Below, piece by piece: positions 48,312 through 60,277 of a stretch of DNA of 64,000 bases. The stretch covers positions 7,874,001 through 7,938,000 of the forward strand of contig JAJTUQ010000001.1 of the NCBI GenBank assembly GCA_021399445.1, written 5' to 3'. This DNA is from Xylogone sp. PMI_703. Its lineage: Eukaryota > Ascomycota > Leotiomycetes. The notes beneath the pieces are model-generated. The model was not told the DNA's origin. It ran no database searches and saw only the letters and a list, made by a program, of their open reading frames with translations. Made by a program: the position numbers and the translations under genes. The first letter of the stretch is position 1, and each line of letters opens with the position of its first letter.

Positions 48312-49198
48312 GTTGTTGAGTTGCGTTGATGTTGACGCCAAATTTGATGGTGGGGTCTGCAAATCACCAAAGTTGGAAATTCACGATGTCGGTTATCGCA
48401 TTAGCCCTAAGGATTTTCAAGGTGAGCGGAAATCTTTATTCCAGATCAAAGAAGCTCGCTAATTTTTCTGCTACTTGTCTAGGCTTAATATGTGATTGAT
48501 ATTTATGTACTATTTTGTTGCCATGAGAAGATGTTTACTGGTAATATAGCAAATTTGTTGTCAACATATGAGAAGGAAGTATGGTCACGTGACAACATTT
48601 TATGATTAGGTAATACAATCACCCCTCTACATGCTTGCAAGTCGAGTACTGAAATTAGCACGAGAATCAATCACTATGGTCATGTCTATTCATGCTGAAT
48701 AATGGTCTAGGAGATAGAGTGACACCCAATAACAATAATCATACACCTGCTTAAACAGTTTCAATCATGGGTACAGTATTTCCATTTGTCCTCTTCCTAG
48801 CACTCCCCACCAAGAGGATGTATTTAATAATCAGGAAATCATCTTCTAAAGTTTCTATTCTAGATAAGCTTATACCGTTACTAGTTCTACTCTTCTCTTT
48901 TCTAGAAAATGAAATACTCCACGGTATAAATAGCGCCCAAGGCGTTGGAATGCATCCTCCGTATGATTGGCTAGGCCAAATAAACGAATGGATAAAATTA
49001 TCGCCGTGATGTGGAGCAGGACCTTTCATTAGGCGACTAGCCGCCAGTGCACGGTCCAGATGCAGAGCATTCCATTCAAGGCGCTAAACTCTATTTCTAG
49101 AGCGCCAAGCCTGCCCGGTACATATATGTTGGTTGGCTCCTTCCCCTAAGCTCTCAACCTCAATTTACCAGCAACAACTAGACTTGCTTCAATAAGAT
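48312..49198. other. Divergent intergenic between eIF3L and the RRM gene
   Basis: AT-rich, 890 bp. Open frames at 48751-49029 on both strands overlap each other and are not recognised. Confidence 0.55.
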
Positions 49199-50813
49199 AT
49201 GTACAGCTCCAGAATGGCAACCACTTTGACAGTGGAGAAGGACTGTTTGAAAGCTTTATCTGAAAGGTAAGTTCTTCCAATAAGCCATGGTAGTTAGCCG
49301 CTGGTAACTAGTTATCCTATGCTTGACTGACCTTTCTAAACATAACAGAGCCAATTTAGTGTGTATTCCGGAAATTTTAATTATTTCAAGAGATATCTAA
49401 TTTACCATTATAGCACGCATCGTCCCATAAGTTTTCTCTACCACTTCGGCAGCCAACCGTGGCAATTTCGAAAGCAGAGCATGCCAATCTTGTGAGTATC
49501 CAAATCAAGTTGAGAAACGGGATAGTAATCGCAATGGTGTACAGCTAGCAACGGCCCAAAAATATAGTACGGAAGAGAACCCGCAGATCCTTTTTTATTT
49601 TTGTGAAATTTGATCTTTCGTACTGATAGTCTTGTAGCAAATCTATGCCGAAACCTGTATAAAGGTGGCATCAGCGATGATACACTTGAGGTATGTTTCA
49701 TGGTATAATAACTATTTCCACTCAATTAACAACCAACGACTGTAGTTATTGATTCAAGATGACGAGTCATCCCTGGACGAGGATGGAACAACTACGTATT
49801 CACCTGCCGATGAAGTATCTAACGATGAAGGATGTCTAAGTTCATCAACCAACTCTAGTGGTAGCTATAGTAATGAAGACATCTTACGTATGATATGACA
49901 CTGATGCACCTTGCAATCTTAACTTGCTTACTTTCTACTTTAGGGAGACTTAACACACATAGCCAGCTTCGCTCCAGCTCTCCACGACAACTCTACGAGA
50001 GGGAAGCTAAACGCACTGTTCTGCTTTATAATCTGCCTTATGGTGTTACCCATGCCGACCTTGTGAACGTTATCAGGGCAGGGTGCGTGCTGGATTTGTT
50101 TCTCCGTCGTCACGACCATTCCGCAAGCATTTCATTTGTGGAAGAGTCCAGCGCCATAAATTTCTTTCGACATGTCCAGAAGCATGGTTTATATATCCAT
50201 AGCCAAAAAGTGAGTCAAACACCCTTTATACGCAGTGATACAGCTTGGCAGACTTGCAAATCTGCTCAACATGAAACTAATACCACTAGGTTGACATCCG
50301 CTGGAATGAACGTCAGTTTATCCTCTACCCTCATATTTCCTATAGAATAGCATGCGGAGCAACTCGTAATCTTGTCCTCTATAACTGCCAAGTAGGACAT
50401 ACCGAAGAAGCAATTCGCAATGATTTAGAGCATATCCATAAGTTAGTCGTTATTAGTGTCAACTTTAAGAATGGAAATGCTCACATTTCGACAAACTCCG
50501 TACCTAATGCTATCGTCGCAAGGACTTGTATGATAAGTCGTCTGTAAGTTATCTCAATTCATTGTTGTCTATCTTCACCTCCTTATCTCGACTTTCTTTA
50601 AAATGTTAGGTTGCATAAACTAAATACTGATATTATGTCTGTACTAGGACTTACAAAGGATGTAAAATTGATTGGGACGCTGATGAGTGTTCCAAACCAA
50701 TTCCTATGCCCAAATATAACTTTCTCAAACCCCAGAATGCAAGGAAACCGTATGTTCTCTACTCAAATCCCTTTGAAGTTCTCGGGTCAGAGGACTCTTG
50801 TTCGGATGAGTAG
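49199..50813 (+). CDS. RRM-type RNA-binding protein, intron-rich
   Basis: Nine exons: 49199-49266, 49349-49358, 49414-49491, 49545-49566, 49638-49690, 49746-49887, 49944-50209, 50290-50543 and 50648-50813, encoding 352 aa. Joined landmarks: MATTLTVEKDCLKAL, LPLRQPTVAISKAEHANL, QKYTNLCRNLYKGG, REAKRTVLLYNLPYGVTHAD (first RRM-like unit), SASISFVEESSAINFF, VDIRWNERQFILYPH, GATRNLVLYNCQ (second unit), ISTNSVPNAIVARTCMISRL and TYKGCKIDWDADEC. Both units have an RNP-like strand order, and the shape matches fungal RRM proteins I know from filamentous ascomycetes. Exon 2 is only 10 nt. An alternative start is the ATG at 49214. Probably a nuclear or cytoplasmic RNA regulator. Confidence 0.8.
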
Positions 50814-51367
50814 AGGATGGTGGCCTACAAGTGCTATGAGACAAGTATTCTTAAACTTATCGGTCTCCTCGGAGCCATTCCTTTTCTTGATTCTTTCTTT
50901 TCTCACTTTATAAGTTTTACGGCATAAGTATTTATTCATTCGTCTATTCCTATTTTCACCGACTTTAAATGGTTGTTCTAATGGCGGATGGGATATCTTT
51001 CTATGGGACCAGCTGGCTGGATTAGTGGGAGGCGTCTATGAGTTTTTCAATCTTATGGTAGGAAGCAATGATACTAAGGGCTAGTAGCTCATCATTCTCA
51101 TCAATGTCATGCCGAGGGGGGCCGTGTTTCCCTACTACAATAGAAGTGGTATTACTCTTCATTATAATACATTATCTGACAGCTCCATCTCGTAAACTTT
51201 CAATTATGATAAACTATCCGTATCCTATAATACAAAAGATTGATAATCAAAGGGTAAATATCTATAGTACACATTTCACATATGCCTGGTCCAAGGCATA
51301 TAGACAGTAGTCTCTCCAGAACGCCATATCCTAAACAAAATCCCAACAAAGTAACATCAACATACAT
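50814..51367. other. Convergent intergenic, AT-rich
   Basis: 3' flanks of the RRM gene and the minus-strand GPHR-like gene; nothing else seen. Confidence 0.6.
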
Positions 51368-52999
51368 CTAGGACCGCTTATGGCCCAGTTCCACATCATC
51401 CTCAAAATCATCCCAGTCATTCCTCCCTCCTATCTTCCTCCCCACCCAAATTCTAACCGTGGTAGCCACACTAGCAAGCAGAAACCAGCCCTCGAACCAT
51501 CTATCCACAAAGACTGGTTCCAGTGGACTACCTAATGCATCTGAAATGACGCTTCTCATCTCCACAGGAAGGTTACTTCGGAGGAGTAAAGCATTGCTGA
51601 TAACATAGGTGGCTGAAATCTGAGCAATTATGAGAGCGAGATTTGCTTGAGCCTGATATAGGAGAGAAGGAGAGATCTTGGTCAGCATGTGGAAAGTTTG
51701 ATGGACAGAAGTGAAAGAGGCTAGGAGAATAGCCCCTGAGAGTAGAAACGATATCTGTCGTGACCAGGCCAGCTGATCGAGAGTGGGATCCACATGCTTT
51801 GCAAGTAAGGCAAGCATCCTATTTATTGGATCTGTAGTTGAGGACGAAATTGCGGTCGGAGAAGGAAAGAAAAGACGGCGAAATGCAGTTATAGTGGTTG
51901 TGAATATACGATAGACGCAGTAAAGCGAGAACCCGTAGGAAGCTGGCGTAATGAAGAACTTTCCAAGCGGTGATGAGGCGCGCTTTGAAGCAGCATAACG
52001 ACTTTCGAGAATATTGAGAGAAGCTGAGAGGCTAGATGCCATAGCAGCAAGGCCTGCTATTTCCATCTGCAGCGCTTTGATTTCTTGAGAGTCGCCACCT
52101 CCTCTTATATTACCTATCATCTTCGTCATGAAACCTTCTTTAGGGGCTTCACTCATTTTGCGCTCAAGTGCCCGAAGGCGACTCCTTTTCGCTGCCAACA
52201 TATCATTGGTAGCATCCAATCCTACCCGTTTTCGAGCTATGTCGGCCTCCGTGACGGGTCGTTGTTTAGTACCAAAAGTTTGCCAAATAGTCGAAGAGGC
52301 AGCAAAGCCAGAGAGAAGCGCCATGAGAGATATCCCAACAATCCCGACTCTTTCAAGACAAGCTTCGCCGAGGCTTTTACCCGGCCGAGAGACAACCAAG
52401 TGGATATATGTTCCAGGTATTCCCAGCCCGAGCCACCAGAATACCATTAGCCATAACGAGAATCCTCCAAATTGTAGCAACCACGGCATCTTAGGGATCT
52501 TCCCGCTCGAAGTCCTCTGGAAGCGCCAGCCAAACCCAGATATAACCGATTGGATCTCCAGGAAAGGGATTAGAATAACTAAAGAAAACAAGAGGGTGGG
52601 TACTGTGATCTTAAGCGCAAGCGCCCTCGCAGCCGGGTTCAACGAATTTGAGATCTCGCAGAGAATCAATTCAGCCAGCACGGCTGCCAATCCGATAGTC
52701 GTGGAGAAGCACAGAGCGACAATGCTACGCCGGGTCGTGCGATCGCTGTACTCCGCAGACGCTTTCTGGAGACCCAGAGGCGCATGACTCGGCAGGTAGG
52801 TGCCATTCTCATCTTTGTCCTGCTGCAATCGCGATAGGGAAGGAAATATCTTGTATAGTATGAAAGTAGCAACGGCTACAAATGTGACAATGAAGGGAGC
52901 TGAGGATATAACGAGTGTAACGAAGCTCTGCGATCTGATGCTTGACGGTGCCATGCACGCGTCACCAGCATCTTCTGTACATTTTAAAGAGGGAAGCAT
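51368..52999 (-). CDS. Golgi pH regulator/GPR89-type multipass membrane protein
   Basis: Intronless, 543 aa. About nine hydrophobic segments are visible: near residues 25-50, 95-115, 130-150, 175-200, 215-235, then 345-365, 410-430, 445-470 and 500-520. The central cytosolic stretch has VGLDATNDMLAAKRSRLRALERKM and EIKALQMEIAGLAAMASSL, a coiled coil. The family region FLLSGAILLASFTSVHQTFHMLTK, the following SPSLLYQAQANLALIIAQI and ATYVISNALLLRSNLP are characteristic of GPHR/GTG proteins (Pfam GPHR_N plus ABA_GPCR). In animals GPHR is a Golgi anion channel needed for acidification; in plants GTG1/2. Start alternatives: 52999 or the Met at 52954. Confidence 0.88.
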   Translation of the reverse strand: MLPSLKCTEDAGDACMAPSSIRSQSFVTLVISSAPFIVTFVAVATFILYKIFPSLSRLQQDKDENGTYLPSHAPLGLQKASAEYSDRTTRRSIVALCFSTTIGLAAVLAELILCEISNSLNPAARALALKITVPTLLFSLVILIPFLEIQSVISGFGWRFQRTSSGKIPKMPWLLQFGGFSLWLMVFWWLGLGIPGTYIHLVVSRPGKSLGEACLERVGIVGISLMALLSGFAASSTIWQTFGTKQRPVTEADIARKRVGLDATNDMLAAKRSRLRALERKMSEAPKEGFMTKMIGNIRGGGDSQEIKALQMEIAGLAAMASSLSASLNILESRYAASKRASSPLGKFFITPASYGFSLYCVYRIFTTTITAFRRLFFPSPTAISSSTTDPINRMLALLAKHVDPTLDQLAWSRQISFLLSGAILLASFTSVHQTFHMLTKISPSLLYQAQANLALIIAQISATYVISNALLLRSNLPVEMRSVISDALGSPLEPVFVDRWFEGWFLLASVATTVRIWVGRKIGGRNDWDDFEDDVELGHKRS

Positions 53000-53485
53000 T
53001 GAGCTAGGAGGGACCGTATGCGCACACGGGATCTATAATCGCAACATCTAGCGCGCGAATAACATGAGTAAGAAAGCTCCGATGGATTGCGTAGTGGTAG
53101 CGTTCAGGTATGTTGAGAGTGTGTTGAGAGTGTTCTTGTTATCTGCTATCAGCAGTTCGGTCATAGCTTTCTGGAACGTGCTTAGGGAGGGGAAAGATGT
53201 TTGGGCCTAAGGTGTCAACATAACATGTGACCATCAACATGACTACATGCCATCTTCCAAATAGCAAGTTGAAAGTCTGGATAATGTATAAGAATAATAT
53301 CTAATATATACTGAATTAGAACTCTACAAATCGGCCCAATAAAGGTCTACATACCATACCAGATCCAAATGCCCTCCCAAGACAAAAGACGATCCAAGAC
53401 AACCAGGCCAGATACACCATGGGCTTGTTTCATGATAATACACAAAAACCCGGGACTTTCAAACAATTGACCACAAAGAAGTACC
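53000..53485. other. Intergenic between GPHR-like and SDR genes
   Basis: Promoter of the GPHR-like gene and 3' flank of the SDR gene. Slightly AT-rich, no gene seen. Confidence 0.6.
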
Positions 53486-54562
53486 TTAGAACTCCTCTAT
53501 TTTGAGTACATATAGCTTCTCTTTATCGATGGCCTCTCTCCCTCGCCTCTCAACCTCAGACAATACAACCCCTAGGTCCCTTTCGGCATTAATCCACAAC
53601 CCACTCAGAATAGCCAGTCTCGGATCACAGGCAAGAGCAACAAACGTTCCCGTTGCAAGACCTGCAGAAGACCATTCCACATCAGCCATCTTCGCCGTGA
53701 GTTCCTCCTTCATCCGTGGCTCAAAGGCAAAATCTGCTGGACGGGGAGGGACCTGCTGGTATTTCTTTAAATCTGGAGTTCCTTCGTCGAGATTGAAACC
53801 GGCTGCTTCAGATCGAGCACTAAATGAGGGCGTATTTTGACTTAGCGGCTCATGCATGAAACTCGGAATAAGACCAGGGTGAACAGCGTAAGATAGAATG
53901 CCCTTAGGCCGCAATTCATTGTCCAGCAAATGGTGGAACTTAAGAAGTGCAGTCCTTGCTACGCTAGCTGCCGAGGTGAAAGGGATGTTGAGTGCTGGAG
54001 CGACGCTCACTGCGGATATGATAATGCCGGAATGGCGAGCAATCATTGAGGGTAGGACAGCATGGGTGAGAGCTACGGGGACATGGAGAACGAGTGACAA
54101 TGTCCGCCACCAATCTGAGGAGATGGCAAATGAAGGCTCGTGAGCAATGGGGCGGATATAACCCGGTGGTGAGAGGTTTAAGAGGATATCGACAGGGCCG
54201 AGGTTTTTCTCTACATAGGAGACAATCTGTGGAGGTGTGGCTGGTGATAATGGGTCCGCAATGACTGGAAGTACCGGGACATTGTACTTCTGCCGGATTT
54301 CCATGATCAGAGGTGCAAGTGACTGGGCATTGTGGGCAACACAAGCAATGGAAGCCCCGGCAGCAGCAAAGGCAAGCGCACTACTCCGGCCGAGGCCTCT
54401 TGTTGTATGTGTGATCAAGACGACTTTGCCCACGAGTTTATTCTCGAAGCGCCGGGGGTCGATGAAGGGATACGTATCACGTGTCCGGGCTAAAGAGCTC
54501 TCATTTTCCCAATTTCCAGCGCGTTTTGGGCGGGGTTTCGGAGTGGGGATCTGGAATGCCAT
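53486..54562 (-). CDS. Short-chain dehydrogenase/reductase-like protein, catalytic site degenerate
   Basis: Intronless, 358 aa. The Rossmann fold is recognisable: GKVVLITHTTRGLGRSSALAFAAAGASI (motif 51-58), an adenine-side Asp (VIADPLSPA), helix WWRTLSLVLHVPVALTHAVLPSMI, IISAVSVAPALN, and VHPGLIPS after the active-site helix. Canonical TGxxxGxG is THTTRGLG (first Gly is His). NNAG is NLSPPG (129-134). The Y-x-x-x-K pair reads S197 and V201 in FTSAASVARTAL, so both Tyr and Lys are missing; the catalytic-region Ser (183/186) remains. It is therefore most likely a non-catalytic or altered SDR. The extra 40 N-terminal residues are Pro/Arg-rich. No premature stop suggests the gene is under constraint. 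Confidence 0.82.
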   Translation of the reverse strand: MAFQIPTPKPRPKRAGNWENESSLARTRDTYPFIDPRRFENKLVGKVVLITHTTRGLGRSSALAFAAAGASIACVAHNAQSLAPLIMEIRQKYNVPVLPVIADPLSPATPPQIVSYVEKNLGPVDILLNLSPPGYIRPIAHEPSFAISSDWWRTLSLVLHVPVALTHAVLPSMIARHSGIIISAVSVAPALNIPFTSAASVARTALLKFHHLLDNELRPKGILSYAVHPGLIPSFMHEPLSQNTPSFSARSEAAGFNLDEGTPDLKKYQQVPPRPADFAFEPRMKEELTAKMADVEWSSAGLATGTFVALACDPRLAILSGLWINAERDLGVVLSEVERRGREAIDKEKLYVLKIEEF

Positions 54563-57500
54563 GGATTAGTGGCAATGGTGGCCACGACACGAACTGAAGC
54601 TCAATCAGTCACGGATAGAACCGCCGACTTGCTGACTGGTTGGCGATCTCTTGTGGTTGTTGATATCTGCTGCTAAGCTGGGAATGGCTTGACTCACCGC
54701 CTCCGCCTATGTCTGTTGAGCCGACTCAGAATGAGCAAAGCGTCGGGAGCATACGGGACAATACGGCAATGTTCTGCGGATGCTGGCGGACATAGGTGAG
54801 GCAACTATAAAAGAAGAAACTCTAGATGAAGTCCTGAAAGATAAGGATGGGGAAGAAATGCGCCGCCAAACCCATGCTATGTCCAGATGACGCCACAGGG
54901 CAGCCACCATGGACTTAAGTGTACTAATACCGCGGGGCTAGTGGTTCCAATAGAGATATACAAGTCCAGAAAGATGTTCTAGCACATCAAGGACACCATC
55001 CAGAACACAGAAAAGGGGCATAGGACTCAGCTGGTTTGATTAAACATCGTATCAGGATTCGGCGTAGCTGGCAAAAAAAGCGCAATCGGTAGTTACAGCA
55101 GATGCTGGAGCGGCGTATACCCGCTGGGAATTTTACGGCACTACGCTTGGGTCGGGACGCCACTTGCGCAGTGACTCTTCCAGAAGACGGATCAAACATA
55201 ACGTCCGTGAGGTTGCGGTGCCAGAACTGGCGCGGTTCCCCACATTTCACCGCTCTTGAGGTTAAGCTCGCTTGCACAAAATGCACAAAAGTATCCACTA
55301 AACTGGATCCCAGAAAGCTCATCCGGAGGATCCTTTGCTTAAGCTTCATAAATCGCATTGTTAAACTTTATGATGACAGATCAATTGATCAGGCACAGGG
55401 CCTTTCTCACTCTAACAGCTCCACGCATATTGTACCTTTCTACATAACGTAATCAGGCCGAACAAGATTCCAACTTAACTTACGATAATGAAGTACTTAA
55501 TAAAACGGGATATTATGATCAATATAATATCACTGATTTACCGTGGTTAACTCCGCAGCTCCGCAGTGTCCTTTACTGCAGTGTGGGGGAAACTGTGTGC
55601 AGTTCCCCGGGTTCATCCAAAGCAAGGGCTTGATTTCACATCCCAGATGCAACGTCCATTCGTCCTTTGCAATACCACTAAATGGTTCTCTCGGAAATAG
55701 GACTAAACTATCCATTGTCGGGTTTCCGTCAAAAATCTTGCCGCTTTCAGGAGGCAGCTCTAAACTGCCGTGCTATCCAGAGTCCTGGAAGTCCCACAAG
55801 TTGTTTACAGCCTCGTCCGATATCGAAGTTATGCAAAGTCCATACCCCAGATCACTAATCGGAAAATCCCTCAATAATCCCCTTATCCAGAGCCGCGAGA
55901 ACCTAGATCAGCCGAGGCAGAGTTCCATTCGGATAGAGGGCCCTGAACATAACCATAAAATCGCGCAGAAGGGGGTTCCTGACTCAATTGACAATTGCAC
56001 AAGGTTTGATCGGCCGGATGGTAACTATTCGAAATGCCGCATGTGAGCTTGTGACTTGTTTAACCTGTTCCAATGCGGCTGTAAGCGGAAGCGGTCGAGA
56101 TGTCTTGATCTCGGACTTATCTTTGCTTTCCGACGTCCGACTCCTGGTTTGTTAGACTAGAGAATCTAGTTGCCGTTGTAGCCGACCGCAGAGCATCGGA
56201 GGTTGCACGGGCCATACCGATCGATCTGATAAGATTGAACGCAGATCATGTGCTAGCGGCTTGGCGGCACGGGACGAGCCCCACACGTGATGATCCCCGG
56301 CCATCCAATGCGAATACACAGTGTGCTTTTTCATACTGTATCAGAGCTCAGAACATGCAGGTCGACGTTCGTGCTGGCTTATCTCAGCTGAACATCCAGC
56401 TCCAGAGTTTGGTCATCAGGCCATTTGTATAACCATCTATTTCGGAGGGATAGAGCCATGGAATGAAATATGTATGGTCTGAGGACAGAGGTTGGGATAT
56501 TTCATAGGCCTCCTCGGAGACCGAGGGGAAACTTAACCACTGCAACCCAATATCAACCTCCCACGACCCCAATTAAGCAAGTCCAACAGAGACGTCCACT
56601 GATTGCAAATCCAGCTGCCAAACTCAAAGCCCTACCCCACCACTATCTCAACTTTAAGTTATTTTGTACGGAAAGTCCAACCCAGCCTACCAAGCCACAC
56701 CCAAGATGATGGTCTATCCAATGAAGAATTGGCTTCATAGGTGGTGTGGTGAACTAGGCGCTGTCAGTTGCCCAGCGTGCAGCCGTCGCCGTGCATTTCC
56801 GCTGAGTAATTATACGACGCACATAATCCGCGAATGCCGATTATGAAAACTCCAGCTGGTAAAGGTATGTGGATGGAAAAATTCTGGAAGAGATTTGTGG
56901 CTTTTTCAATCAAAGATATGATTACTTCGCATCAAGCCACGAGATGAATGCAGAGTTCTTTATGTTACGTTGTATCAACAATCCAATATTTGCAAATACG
57001 AGGAGGAGAGCTGTGGGCTGCGCGGATGTTACGATGCATTTTGCCTATAATATTTCACAAGAAACATGGCGTTCTTGTTGAGGTTGATAATAACAACTAT
57101 GCCAAGAGTTAATAATGAAGCCAGTTATTGATGTTGCTCCTCAGTGCAGACCTCACCGCCTGCACAAACCCAGCATCGACTGCTATGCCGCCGTTTCACG
57201 TCCTAATTAGGAAATCTTTTACCTGTTCAAATGCCGACAGCTATGCTTTGTTTCTTTTTGTTTCCAGAGGTGTCGGTAACGCAGAGCATGGGTGCCTTTG
57301 TCCTTGTTGCCAACAAAACAGTCTTTGTATTGAATATTGAGAGGTCTGCAGAGAGCCACAAAGACAAAACAAAAGCAAAGATGCAAACACAAACCTTCTA
57401 CACCGCTTTCGATTATCATGTATCTCTCTTACCAAGACTGCTTCCTTCAAAGCACAGTGCAGAAACACCCGAAAGTGAGAAAACAAATAGATAACTGAAG

Positions 57501-60277
57501 AGGTAAACTCGACAAGTAATCCGTGTCTTCAACTAATTGTTCTGCTCTCGCACGATACAGCAACACAGATGAAACAAGCCGATAAGGCAAACAATAGGGC
57601 AGTTCGGGATTGTAAAAGTACAAGATTTAAGTCACGAGAAGACACAATAAACAGGCACGATACTCCCATGCCTGGTTAGCTGGCATTCTCCCCCTCACTT
57701 CTTTGCAGTAACAACCGTGCTGTGTTTCCTTTTCCAGTCTTCCGCCTCTCACCGCTGAGGAGACTCAACAGCCTGTTCCCTGTTGCTGTACTGTACTGTA
57801 TGTACTATGCTATGCCATGATTTCAGTGCCTGTAACTGTACATACCTTCAGCTCCGATTAACCACTGCAACTGCAAGAACAGTGCTCCATTTCAGGGCGG
57901 CAGCAGCGCTGCCAGCAAAGCCTCAAGTTATTGCCGATTCTCCGCCGTACATCCGTCCACCCGCTCTTCTAGACGTACATTACAATTACCATGCAACAAG
58001 TTTCTAACTGTATGTGAACGGCGTATCAAGACGGCAACTGCAGGATACCCGGATAGGAATATGGATATTCATACTCGCTGTGGCTTGATGTGCCTTGTCT
58101 AAGCTATCTTGTCTTCCCGCACTTTTTCGGGCTCGGAGAAATAAGCAAATGGTTACTGCACGTCGATGACAACTAAGTACAGTAAGTAAAATCATACAGT
58201 ACAGTAACAAGAAAAATCGACAAGGAAGAGTTTGGAAAAGCATCGAAGGAGGAATTGTGATGCAAGATCCATCAGTAAGAACGCGGGACGGCATGTGATT
58301 CTAGAAATTTTTCAATTGGGAATTTTCTTCACATTTTTTTCTTCCTCTTTGCTCTGTTCTGCTTGGGTATCCACCTCCACGATAACAAACACGATAACGA
58401 AAAATAATCACTGACATGTGCTCGCCCACACGGACCTACGCACATTTTTCTCTCACTTCAAAAAATCTCCACTCACTCTTACTACCGGAAATATATCGCA
58501 TCTCTTGCAGAAAAACCGTACTTAAGTGGATCTGTTATAGTCATGGGATAGTTAACGCCATAGTTATAGTACGCAAACTTTGCGGCCCCCATTATTATGG
58601 ACCCTTACTTTAGCACCGGTACTTCCTCCTCTTCGTAATCGAAATGCCGTATCTCCGTACGCAGTAAGTACCGTAATCAACTGTGGAAGAAAAAAAAATA
58701 TGCATTGTAAGTATGCTAAGTGTGTGTGTATGTATGTAACACCAGGTTGGCAAGTGGGTAGGCTAAGGAGAGGGGATCGGGAGGGGGGACAGCAAAGGCT
58801 ATCATCGGACGGAGTGGAGAGCCAGAACCCAAAAATCTCTGCAAAGAGCCCAAACACATGAAAAAGACTGTATTGTGTATGTAAGGCGGCCGCGGAGAAT
58901 GAGAATGAGTGGATGCCTATTACGATGTGGATTCTCAGACACCGTAGGAGCCTGATGTAGAGAGGGGGAGAGCAAAAGAATAATGATGCCTTGCCATATG
59001 ATGGATAGATGGACGAATAGACGGATAGGTGGATAGCCTATGCGATGCAATGCGCTGCCACGAGGCAAGATCTCGCTGCGATAACAGAGATGGGCGCGGA
59101 TGCCGCCAGTTGTTTGTTGTCGTTGGTTTTTATCGAGATCGAGTTGTACTGTACCTGTACAACTAGTAGCAGTTGCTGTAGTAGTTAGTAGAAGCAGGGC
59201 GTAAACCGGGTCCGCCCGCAGACAAACGCCCAGCACCAGCAACTACTGTGGTATCAGCAGCAAGTAGCACCAGCAGCCCGGATTACTCTTTCAGATAAAC
59301 ACCGGTGGAGAAATATGTACGCTCCGTAGTGGTTTCTTTTCTCCCTTTCCCTTGCCAATCCTTGTTTCTGCGCTGCTGATTCCGATTCCGATTCTGATTC
59401 GTGACTCGAGCACAAGCATGAGTTGCCAGTGAGAATGGTGTTTGTTTATGTGGTGAGCCCTCTGTGGATGGATGGGATAGGGTGCACCTGCGTTGAGTCA
59501 CGGGTGACGCTGCCCCCTCGTGCGGTGTGGGATTGGAGGGGTTTTGGAAGTGCCGGATGGGTGGTGAGGGTCCAGACTCCAGAACTCGGTCGGCTGTTGG
59601 ACGATCCCCGATTACCCCCCTTGGGTGTTAGCATGGTAGGCCTCGAGGTTGTTCGGAAGTGTCGGTCTGGATGGCGACTTTTATGATGATTAATGTGATT
59701 TTGCACTGTTACTGTGTACACTATGCTATTACTGTAGGTTACTGTGGATTATGGATCAAAGGTCACGATTTGCAATAGTGAAGAGAAGACAGTAGATTAT
59801 TTCCAAATTTTTTTGTTTGATTTTATTGGGTTTTTTAATCTTAGCTATGATAATGATGCTCAACCTCATATCGAGGGAGCTGAACTATCCCTTCCAACTG
59901 TAGGCTGCGGAAATCCCAAAATTCTCCCTTCAACTCCCTATGATGCCCTGTTTCCTCATCCTTGAGTGGTGTGAACATGAAATCTCTCTTGCGAGCCTTG
60001 TTTCCCTGTGTAAATTCCCCTTTCCAAATATACAATGAGAAGAAAAGCAAATATGCTGTGTGACCTCCTTTTTCCTTGGTCTCGTTCATGATGATGATAT
60101 AAAAAATACAAATGAAAACGCCGTCATCGTGATGGATGATACCAAATGCCGTATCGCTATGCCAATGTGGATATAATATAGAAAATTCGCTCAATCGCCG
60201 ACCCTGATATAGACCTGTTTTTGAACGCCCGAATAATAGTAATACAACAAACAGAAAGGCTTTTTAATTTGGGGTTT
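54563..60277. other. 5.7-kb region without a convincing gene
   Basis: Open frames at 55102-55452, 55543-56046 (167 codons) and others show no family resemblance. 56664-56846 codes for a C2HC-like cysteine/histidine pattern (see findings). 57000-60277 carries simple-sequence words (GATG/GATAGG 59000-59036) and TACTGTA-type words. The right part is the 3' side of the acidic protein gene at 60278. Confidence 0.5.
59000..59036. repeat. GATG/GATAGG degenerate microsatellite
   Basis: Imperfect GGATAGATGGACGAATAGAC-type tetranucleotide units, about 37 bp. Confidence 0.8.

Noticed and set aside
48751..49029. Two overlapping open frames on opposite strands between eIF3L and the RRM gene
   Set aside because: Neither shows family features; the interval is a divergent promoter.
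55543..56046. 167-codon open frame (+)
   Set aside because: Composition irregular, no motif, no splice signals that extend it.
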